NCBI GenBank assembly: GCA_045543675.1
Contig: JAZPXM010000122.1
Coordinates: 1-20,468 of the forward strand
Length of the DNA stretch: 20,468 bases
Direction of reading: 5' to 3'
From: URNF01 sp045543675
Lineage (GTDB): Bacteria > Bacillota > Clostridia > Oscillospirales > Acutalibacteraceae
Of the stretch, positions 13,993-20,468 are shown in pieces. The position numbers and the translations under genes are program-made. The notes beneath the pieces were generated by a model. It saw nothing but the letters and a program-made list of their open reading frames with translations. It ran no database searches and was not told where the DNA came from. How positions within the stretch are numbered: the stretch's first letter is position 1; every line of letters begins with the position of its first letter.

Positions 13993-16194
13993 TCACGTGG
14001 TAGAACGTTCCACGCGTTCTACGCCATTTATTTGTAAAAGTCTGTTAATAATAAACTGCAAATGATCCAAACTGTTAACGCCGATGGTAATATGCATCAC
14101 AACATTATCCCGCTCAGGCTCACGCGCATTAATAGCGTGTATCATCACCCGCATTTGTGCCAATGCAGCGGCAACATCCGCCAACATACCTTGACGATTA
14201 GCGGCAAATATCTGCAATGATGCCTTGAAATCGCCCTCGGTGGTGATTTCCCAGTGCGCCTGTACCCATCTTTCGGGTTCTGCCGATTCCGACGGGACAG
14301 ACGGTACATTAGAACAATCCCTCTTGTGTACCGAAACGCCGTACCCACGGGTGATAAAACCGATTATCGGATCACCCGGCACAGGATTACAGCAACGCGC
14401 AAATTTGACAAGGCAATTATCCATACCTTCAATAATCACACCGCCGTTATTGTTTCTCTTACGGACAGGTGAACGATTAAGCGCTGTAATGGCCGCATCT
14501 GCTTCCGCAGGCGTCTTCACCATTTTCAGATAATCGTCCCGCATTCTGGGCATCAAATTGGAAAGCTGGACACCACCATAACCGATTGCCGCTTTAAAAT
14601 CTTCCACCGTCTCAAAATGCTGTTTTTGTGCTTGTGCCAATAAGAATGCTTCCAATTCCGTATCGGTTAAGCGGATCAAGTTACGGGACAATTCCCGCAT
14701 TAATTCTGCATGCCCTTGTTCGATGTTTTCTTCACGGCGTTCTTTCTTGAACCAACTACGAATCTTGTTCCGTGCTTCGCTGGTCTTTACAATAGACAAC
14801 CAATCGCGGCTCGGACCGTGACCGGGCGAAGACGTGGTCAGCACTTCGACAATTTCCCCGATTTTCACTTTATAGTCTATCGGCACGATCTTTCCGTCCA
14901 CTTTCGCGCCTATCATACGGTTACCGACAGCAGAGTGAATCGCGTACGCGAAATCCACCACCGTGGCACCCAGCGGCAAAGCAATGACGTCACCTTTAGG
15001 CGTAAATACAAACACTTCTTCGCCGGAAAGGTCTGTTTTAATACTGCGAACGATATCTTCCGCATCATCAACATCTTTCTGGTTTTCAATAAACTGACGC
15101 ATCCAAGCGAGTTTTTCATCCAGCTTTTGCTGTTTTTGCATACCGAGTTTATATTTCCAGTGTGCCGCAACACCGTATTCTGCGGTATAGTGCATTTCCC
15201 ACGTACGGATCTGCACTTCAAACGGGATTTTTTCTCTGCCGATAACGGTGGTATGCAACGACTGGTACATATTCGGTTTCGGCGTGGAAATATAGTCCTT
15301 AAATCGATTCGGTATCGGGCGGAACATATCGTGCACAATGCCCAAAACGTTATAGCAATCGTTAACGTTATCCACGATCACGCGTACTGCAAAAATGTCG
15401 TAGATCTGCTCAATGGCTTTGCCCTGCACATACATCTTGCGGTAGATACCGGGGATGCTTTTGATACGTCCCGACAACTGTGCTTTGATCTCGTATTCGG
15501 CCAAATGTTCTTGAATACGCGCCTGTATTTCCTGCAAAAAGGCGTCTCTTTCATTTTTGCGCAACAGCAGCGCTTCTTCTATCTCGTGATATGCAACAGG
15601 GTCTAAAATACGCAAAGAAAGGTCTTCCAATTCTTCCTTTGCCGCGCGGATACCGAGACGGTGTGCCAGCGGCGCGTAAATATCCATCGTTTCGCGCGCT
15701 TTATCACGCCTTTTTTGTTCAGCCCAGCCATCGCTGGTACGCATATTGTGCAACCGGTCCGCCAATTTAATGATCATCACGCGAATGTCCTCGGACATTG
15801 CGAGCAACATTTTACGAACGTTTTCCGCTTGCTGTTCTTCTTTGGTAGAGAATGTCATTTTGGTAATCTTGGTAACACCGTCTACCAACGCCGCCACGTT
15901 CTCACCGAATTGTTGTTTTAACTCGGAAAGTTCCATTGCGGTATCTTCCACAACGTCGTGCAACAGCGCCGCCGCAATCGTTTCGCTATCCATTCCCATT
16001 TCCACCAGAATAGCGGCAACCGACAACGGATGACATACGTATTCTTCACCCGAAGCGCGACGCTGTCCTTCGTGGGCGGCATCTGCCACGGCAATCGCGC
16101 GGTCTATCAGCTCCACATCGTACGTGCGTTCACTTTTGGTTATAAGATCTTTCAAATGTTTGATTGCAGTTTCTTTACAACATGCACTGCTCAT
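13993..16194 (-). CDS. relA: Bifunctional (p)ppGpp synthetase/hydrolase (Rel/RSH)
   Basis: A 733-residue long RSH enzyme that makes and degrades the alarmone (p)ppGpp in the stringent response. Domains in order: HD hydrolase (about 25-190) with H41, H55, HD 79-80 and ED 83-84 intact; synthetase (about 240-350) with YDIFAVRVIV, RFKDYISTPKPNMYQSLHT and EVQIRTWEMH; TGS (about 391-452); a conserved-cysteine region with FARCCNPVPGD; and a C-terminal ACT domain (about 660-733). With both catalytic sites whole, it should be the Rel type, not a synthetase-only RelA. The start is ATG 16194, 8 bases after AAGGAG, and only 5 bases after the recJ stop. In many Firmicutes apt lies between recJ and rel; here it is missing. 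Confidence 0.97.
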   Translation of the reverse strand: MSSACCKETAIKHLKDLITKSERTYDVELIDRAIAVADAAHEGQRRASGEEYVCHPLSVAAILVEMGMDSETIAAALLHDVVEDTAMELSELKQQFGENVAALVDGVTKITKMTFSTKEEQQAENVRKMLLAMSEDIRVMIIKLADRLHNMRTSDGWAEQKRRDKARETMDIYAPLAHRLGIRAAKEELEDLSLRILDPVAYHEIEEALLLRKNERDAFLQEIQARIQEHLAEYEIKAQLSGRIKSIPGIYRKMYVQGKAIEQIYDIFAVRVIVDNVNDCYNVLGIVHDMFRPIPNRFKDYISTPKPNMYQSLHTTVIGREKIPFEVQIRTWEMHYTAEYGVAAHWKYKLGMQKQQKLDEKLAWMRQFIENQKDVDDAEDIVRSIKTDLSGEEVFVFTPKGDVIALPLGATVVDFAYAIHSAVGNRMIGAKVDGKIVPIDYKVKIGEIVEVLTTSSPGHGPSRDWLSIVKTSEARNKIRSWFKKERREENIEQGHAELMRELSRNLIRLTDTELEAFLLAQAQKQHFETVEDFKAAIGYGGVQLSNLMPRMRDDYLKMVKTPAEADAAITALNRSPVRKRNNNGGVIIEGMDNCLVKFARCCNPVPGDPIIGFITRGYGVSVHKRDCSNVPSVPSESAEPERWVQAHWEITTEGDFKASLQIFAANRQGMLADVAAALAQMRVMIHAINAREPERDNVVMHITIGVNSLDHLQFIINRLLQINGVERVERSTT

Positions 16195-16199
16195 ATACG

Positions 16200-18230
16200 T
16201 TACTCCTTAAGATATTGCCACAATGCGGTTACGGCAAGATCCCGCTTTTCCGCAGAAGGCAACAATGAGATATGTAAAGTGTCCCCAAAATCGTCCACCG
16301 TCACCAAAGCCGCTTCACGCCAAATCTCTAACAACAAGCGCATAGACAACGGTGAAAAGGTTGTGTCACCGACAAGGCGATGTAATTGTTCTAAGGTGCC
16401 GACAAAATTTTCACGCTTGGAAAGATAGCGGTACAATACCGCCATCTGCTCACGGGTCGGCAACAAGCGTTCGCCCATATCCCGTGTTTCGCGCCGCATA
16501 ATTGCATCAAAACGGTGCGCAACAGAGATCAGTGCCGCTTCGTCTGCATCTGCATAGCGTATATCTTTCAGCAGTATTGTGGGAGAAATGACGCCTTTAT
16601 ACACGTTTTTCTCTAACGTTACCGCCAAATCGAATATATCGCCACAAACAAGCGGACAATCCGCATATGCCGTATTGAATTTCAAAACACTTAAGCGTGC
16701 ATCCCCTTTGGAAAAAGACATACGCAAATGTTTGCCGTTGCCTATCGGGGTGATATTATCCAACCGCATACCGAAAAGACCGAAAACCGGAACGGGATTG
16801 CCTGCACCAAATGGTTCCAATGCTGATAACAGCATCAACTTTTCCACGTCGATAACGGAAGGGCGTAATTTTATGTCAATGCGCATTTCCGCGCACGGCA
16901 TTTCTTCGTATTGCTGTGCAGCATACGCATTTATACGCTCTCTGAACACAGCGATATTCCCTTCTTCTAACGTAACGCCTGCCGCCAGCTCATGACCGCC
17001 AAAGGTGATCGCCGTATCTTCTACCGCCGACAAAGCGTCAAACAGAGAAAAGCCCGCAATACTGCGTCCCGATCCCTTAGCAATACCGTCTTTTACCGAC
17101 AGCACAATAGACGGCTTGCCGTATCTTTCGGTAAGGCGCGCCGCCAAAATACCGATGACACCCACGGGCCAATTTACACCGTCTATCACCAGTACGCGTG
17201 CCGCCGCTTCTTGCGGGTTATTACGCAGACGTGTATCAATTTCTTTTAAAATAGCCGCTTCTGCCGCTTGTCGCTCAACGTTACAAGCTTGCACTTCTTC
17301 CGCCAACACGCGAGCGGTATCATAGTCTTGTTCCAACAGCAGTTTCACGGCAATCAACGGATCGTGCATACGACCTGCCGCATTCAAACGCGGTGCAAGC
17401 GTAAACACAACACGCGTTGCGGTCAGTTCTTTATCTAACATCCCCGCAATTTCTACCAGCGCCTTGATGCCGGGGCGGCGCAGATGATTCATAACCTGCA
17501 AGCCGTTGCGTACCAAACTGCGGGTAGTACCGACCAGCGGCATAACGTCCGCCAAAGTACCCAGCGCGACAAGATCTCCGTATTTTTCCATGACCGCATC
17601 AGGATCGCCTTCTAAGGCGCACACCAACATATACGCCACGCCGACACCAGCGTAATTAACACAACCGCTGGGGCAATCGGCACGGTGCGGATCTACCACC
17701 GCCACCGCAGCAGGCAACACATCCTGTGGTTGATGATGGTCGGTTACCACCACATCGATCCCTTTTTGGGCGGCATACGCCACTTCTTCCACAGCAGTAA
17801 TACCGTTATCCACCGTAACAAGGAGAGAAATGTCTTTGGCGGCAAACTCATCAATTACCGCGTTATGAAGTCCGTAACCATCCCCCTCGCGGGTAGGCAG
17901 TCGGTACTGCACATTAGCACCTTGTTCCTGTAAATAGGAAAACAGCAATGTAGTAGCGGTAATACCGTCAACATCATAGTCGCCGTACACCATAATGTTC
18001 TCGCCGCCATCTATTGCACGACTGATACGTTCCACTGCAGCATCCATATCTGCAAACATAAATGGATCATCCGCATCGTTACCAAGGAGAAAAGCGGTAG
18101 CATCTTCAGGGTTTTTTACGCCTCTGGTGGTGAGCAACAACGCCAAAAACGGGTTTAATTCACATTCTTCGGCCAACACAGCAGCCGCCTCTGTATCCAG
18201 TGCAGGAACTATCCATTTGCGAATTGCCAT
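16200..18230 (-). CDS. recJ: Single-stranded-DNA-specific exonuclease RecJ
   Basis: A 676-residue 5'-3' exonuclease of recombination and mismatch repair. The DHH domain holds YGDYDVDGITATT (82-94), VTVDNGI (138-144) and TDHHQP (163-168); DHHA1 holds GRSIAGFSLFDAL and GGHELAAG (411-418); an OB-like domain (EPFGAGNPVP onward) and a C-terminal extension of about 120 residues follow. One oddity: where RecJ proteins usually read W-H-x-G-V, this one reads NWPVGVIGI (353-361), with proline in place of histidine. The start is ATG 18230, 9 bases after AAAGGAG. It is the first gene of the recJ-rel-dtd-MBL-hemZ operon and has a clear promoter. Confidence 0.96.
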   Translation of the reverse strand: MAIRKWIVPALDTEAAAVLAEECELNPFLALLLTTRGVKNPEDATAFLLGNDADDPFMFADMDAAVERISRAIDGGENIMVYGDYDVDGITATTLLFSYLQEQGANVQYRLPTREGDGYGLHNAVIDEFAAKDISLLVTVDNGITAVEEVAYAAQKGIDVVVTDHHQPQDVLPAAVAVVDPHRADCPSGCVNYAGVGVAYMLVCALEGDPDAVMEKYGDLVALGTLADVMPLVGTTRSLVRNGLQVMNHLRRPGIKALVEIAGMLDKELTATRVVFTLAPRLNAAGRMHDPLIAVKLLLEQDYDTARVLAEEVQACNVERQAAEAAILKEIDTRLRNNPQEAAARVLVIDGVNWPVGVIGILAARLTERYGKPSIVLSVKDGIAKGSGRSIAGFSLFDALSAVEDTAITFGGHELAAGVTLEEGNIAVFRERINAYAAQQYEEMPCAEMRIDIKLRPSVIDVEKLMLLSALEPFGAGNPVPVFGLFGMRLDNITPIGNGKHLRMSFSKGDARLSVLKFNTAYADCPLVCGDIFDLAVTLEKNVYKGVISPTILLKDIRYADADEAALISVAHRFDAIMRRETRDMGERLLPTREQMAVLYRYLSKRENFVGTLEQLHRLVGDTTFSPLSMRLLLEIWREAALVTVDDFGDTLHISLLPSAEKRDLAVTALWQYLKE

Positions 18231-18265
18231 ACCATCCTTCTCCTTTCAGTAAGACATAATAATGT

Positions 18266-18294
18266 ATTGTAGCATTTTTTCGACAAATATTCAA
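18266..18294 (-). promoter_or_regulatory. Sigma-A promoter of the recJ-hemZ operon
   Basis: On the minus strand, TTGAAT (18294-18289), exactly 17 bp, then TACAAT (18271-18266). Transcription would start near 18259. It is the only strong promoter seen for the five tightly spaced genes down to hemZ. Confidence 0.82.
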
Positions 18295-18343
18295 TAAGAA
18301 AATTCAGAAATAGCAACTATTTTTATGTGTACAAGTGTTTCTC

Positions 18344-18372
18344 TTGATTTTATTGACAAAAAATAGTATACT
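18344..18372 (+). promoter_or_regulatory. Sigma-A promoter of glgB
   Basis: TTGATT (18344-18349), exactly 17 bp, then TATACT (18367-18372). Transcription would start near 18379, about 25 bases before the ATG. It is divergent from the recJ promoter, with about 50 bp between the two -35 boxes. I see no operator repeat between them. Confidence 0.82.
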
Positions 18373-18403
18373 GGAATTAATAAAGATATTCGGGAGGATG
18401 CTT

Positions 18404-20392
18404 ATGGGCTACCGTATTTTGAAATATGACCCCTATTTAGAGCCGCACGCGCAAGACCTCGCTCTGCGTATGGAAAACTATCTTTCTAAACGTACAGAGT
18501 TAATTGGCAAAGCGGGCAAACTAACGGATTTTGCAAACGGCTATCAATATTTCGGCATCCACCCAACCAAAACCGGTTGGGTATATCGTGAATGGGCACC
18601 TGCCGCTCAAGCTATGTTTTTCACGGGCGATTTCAATAACTGGGACACCTATGCTCTCCCGATGAAACGACTGGAAAACGGCGTGTTTGAACTGTATCTT
18701 GACGGTAAAGATGCATTAAAAGCCGGGCAAAAAGTGCAAGCCATTGTCATGCACAACGGTGAAACATTACGCCGTGTACCCACCTACGCCACCCGTGTGG
18801 TGCAAGACCCTGAAACGTATTGGTGGTGTGCAGAGGTAGATAACGTACTGTACGACCATTTCAAATGGACTGATAAGGCGTTCAAGCCGACTGCCACGCC
18901 GTATATCTACGAATGTCACATTGGTATGGCGCAAGACAAATATGATGTCGGTACGTATAAGGAATTCACCGAGAATATCCTGCCGCGCGTCAAAAAGCTT
19001 GGTTATAATACTATCCAAATTATGGCCATTATGGAGCATCCGTACTACGGTTCATTTGGTTACCAGGTATCCAACTTCTTTGCCGCTTCTTCCCGTTACG
19101 GAAAAGGCAAAGACTTAAAAGAACTGATCAATACCGCGCATAAAATGGGTATTACCGTACTATTAGACGTGGTACATTCCCACGCTGTTAAAAATGTCGG
19201 CGAGGGGTTAAACTTCTTTGACGGCACAGAATATCAATTCTTCCATGAGGGCGAAAAAGGCAATCACCGTGCGTGGGATACCAAACTGTTTAACTACGGT
19301 AAAAACGAAGTATTGCATTTTCTTTTATCCAACCTGAAATTCTGGATGGAAGTATACCATTTTGACGGATTCCGGTTTGACGGTGTTACTTCTATGTTGT
19401 ATCACGACCACGGTTTGGGCAGCGCTTTTTGCAACTATGATATGTATTTTTCTATGAACACCGACACCGAGGCGGTCACCTATTTACAGCTTGCAAACGA
19501 ACTGATACACACCCACAATCCCAAAGCGCTTACCATCGCCGAAGATATGTCGGGTATGCCGGGTATGTGCATCCCTTTGAAAGACGGCGGTATCGGCTTT
19601 GATTTTCGTCTTTCGATGGGCGTACCCGATTTGTGGATAAAGATGATAAAAGAGTCCACAGACGAAACGTGGAATATGGATACGCTTTGGTATGAATTAA
19701 CAGGACGCCGTCCCAAAGAAAAAAACATCGGCTACTGCGAGTCTCACGACCAAGCCCTTGTCGGCGATAAAACCATTATGTTCCGTCTTTGCGATGCCGA
19801 TATGTATACGGGTATGAATAAGGACAGCGGCAACGTTGTTATCGACCGCGGCGTTGCACTGCATAAAATGATTCGTTTGCTCACCGCCACTCTTGCAGGT
19901 GAAGGATATCTCAATTTTATGGGAAACGAATTCGGACACCCAGAATGGATTGATTTTCCGCGTGAAGGTAACGGATGGAGTTACCATTATTGCCGTCGCC
20001 AATGGTCGTTGGCGGATAATCCCGCTTTACGGTATGAGCAGTTGGAAGCTTTTGACGTCGCTATGATTGCTTTGTTGCGCAAAGAACGGTTGTTAGCAAA
20101 GCCCGCCGAACGTCGTTTCATCCACAACGATGACAAGGTGATCATCTACAAAAAAGGTGCTGTTACGTTTGCTTTCAACTTTCATCCGAACCGTTCTTTT
20201 GAAGGGTATTTCGTAGAAACAGAAGCGGTCGGTGCTTACCGCGTATGCCTGTCCACAGATGCGCCCGTTTTTGGCGGCTTTGATCGTATTGACCGTTCGT
20301 ATATCTACGATGCGAAAAAACAACCTGATGGCAGGACGGGATTTTACTGTTATCTCCCAGCCCGTACCGCTGTGGCATTCAAAAAAGTATAA
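18404..20392 (+). CDS. glgB: 1,4-alpha-glucan branching enzyme, eukaryotic-type (GH13_8)
   Basis: A 662-residue enzyme that forms alpha-1,6 branches in glycogen. A CBM48-like domain (about 45-130, GWVYREWAPAAQAMFFTGDFNNW) precedes the GH13 barrel. DVVHSH (255-260), FRFDGVTS with nucleophile D326, IAEDMSG with acid/base E380, and ESHDQ with D449 are all present. HGEKGNH-like loops, WDTKLFNYG and FDGFRFDGVTSMLYHDHG match the eukaryotic/Bacteroidetes branching enzymes rather than the usual bacterial GH13_9 GlgB, so this is the GH13_8 type. The start is ATG 18404, 6 bases after GGGAGG; the ATG at 18398 touches that site. It has its own promoter and terminator, and no other glg gene is in the window, so it seems to be monocistronic. 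Confidence 0.94.
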   Translation: MGYRILKYDPYLEPHAQDLALRMENYLSKRTELIGKAGKLTDFANGYQYFGIHPTKTGWVYREWAPAAQAMFFTGDFNNWDTYALPMKRLENGVFELYLDGKDALKAGQKVQAIVMHNGETLRRVPTYATRVVQDPETYWWCAEVDNVLYDHFKWTDKAFKPTATPYIYECHIGMAQDKYDVGTYKEFTENILPRVKKLGYNTIQIMAIMEHPYYGSFGYQVSNFFAASSRYGKGKDLKELINTAHKMGITVLLDVVHSHAVKNVGEGLNFFDGTEYQFFHEGEKGNHRAWDTKLFNYGKNEVLHFLLSNLKFWMEVYHFDGFRFDGVTSMLYHDHGLGSAFCNYDMYFSMNTDTEAVTYLQLANELIHTHNPKALTIAEDMSGMPGMCIPLKDGGIGFDFRLSMGVPDLWIKMIKESTDETWNMDTLWYELTGRRPKEKNIGYCESHDQALVGDKTIMFRLCDADMYTGMNKDSGNVVIDRGVALHKMIRLLTATLAGEGYLNFMGNEFGHPEWIDFPREGNGWSYHYCRRQWSLADNPALRYEQLEAFDVAMIALLRKERLLAKPAERRFIHNDDKVIIYKKGAVTFAFNFHPNRSFEGYFVETEAVGAYRVCLSTDAPVFGGFDRIDRSYIYDAKKQPDGRTGFYCYLPARTAVAFKKV

Positions 20393-20421
20393 AAAAAGAA
20401 CGCCGTGCGGTGAAGTGGTAT

Positions 20422-20461
20422 AGTGATGGTAGACACAAAAAAGTGTCTACCATCACTTTTT
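20422..20461 (+). terminator. Intrinsic terminator after glgB
   Basis: A perfect 15-bp stem, AGTGATGGTAGACAC / GTGTCTACCATCACT, with a loop of six A, followed by T4. It begins 29 bases after the glgB stop. There is no T-run on the other strand, so it acts in the glgB direction. Confidence 0.92.
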
Positions 20462-20468
20462 ATGTTAG

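Noticed and set aside
14710..15606. Open frame of 298 codons on the plus strand inside rel
   Set aside because: Antisense to intact RSH domains, no ribosome binding site, Phe/Arg/His-rich shadow composition.
18353..18372. TTGACA next to TATACT before glgB
   Set aside because: The spacing is 8 bp; TTGATT at 18344 has the proper 17 bp.
1..20468. Mobile elements, CRISPR arrays, tRNA or rRNA genes
   Set aside because: I looked for repeat-spacer patterns, transposase or integrase frames and cloverleaf ends in the gaps and saw none; the gaps are short and hold promoters and terminators.

Overview
The window looks like core chromosome of a spore-forming, anaerobic Firmicute of class Clostridia. 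An Oscillospirales/Ruminococcaceae-type genome is my best guess, but only an inference. The reasons are: the linked sporulation genes yabP and yabQ; the Firmicutes order mazG-hup-rqcP-yabP-yabQ-divIC-yabR; HemZ rather than HemN; a CIRCE operator on groESL; strong AGGAGG-type ribosome binding sites; and sigma-A boxes of the TTGNNN-17-TANNNT type. Base composition looks moderate and even. I saw no tRNA, rRNA, CRISPR array, transposase, integrase or phage gene.

Layout. (1) 1-1728, plus: the 3' part of feoB (ferrous iron transporter), cut by the window edge. (2) 1769-2875, plus: a DUF3810-type membrane protein with an HExxH motif and its own promoter. It meets, tail to tail with an 11-bp overlap, (3) a small HPr-like gene at 2865-3101, minus, that lacks the phospho-acceptor histidine. 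(4) 3190-4470, plus: mtaB (tRNA ms2t6A methylthiotransferase), ending in a two-way terminator shared with (5) groES-groEL (4514-6435, minus), which has a promoter overlapping a CIRCE operator. (6) 6576-7694, minus: a THUMP-domain RNA methyltransferase. (7) 7781-10850, minus: mazG, hup, rqcP, yabP, yabQ, divIC, yabR. This cluster is divided by terminators after hup and rqcP, and by new promoters before yabP (sigma-E-like) and divIC. (8) 10968-11324, minus: a small coiled-coil zinc-ribbon protein. (9) 11403-18230, minus: a tight operon recJ-rel-dtd-MBL hydrolase-hemZ with a clear promoter. (10) 18404-20392, plus: a eukaryotic-type glycogen branching enzyme, divergent from recJ and followed by a strong terminator.

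How the genes work together. Most are housekeeping: protein folding (groESL), RNA modification and translation quality (mtaB, THUMP methyltransferase, dtd, rqcP), stringent response and nucleotide clean-up (rel, mazG), DNA repair and packaging (recJ, hup), iron and haem chemistry (feoB, hemZ), division (divIC), sporulation (yabP, yabQ) and storage carbon (glgB). No gap between genes exceeds 300 bases; the largest are 173 bases (18231-18403) and 140 bases (6436-6575), and both are filled by promoter or operator elements. I do not see a new multi-gene system. The best second looks are the sigma-E-like promoter set directly behind the rqcP terminator, the HPr-like protein with no active histidine, the RecJ His-to-Pro change, and the eukaryotic-type branching enzyme.
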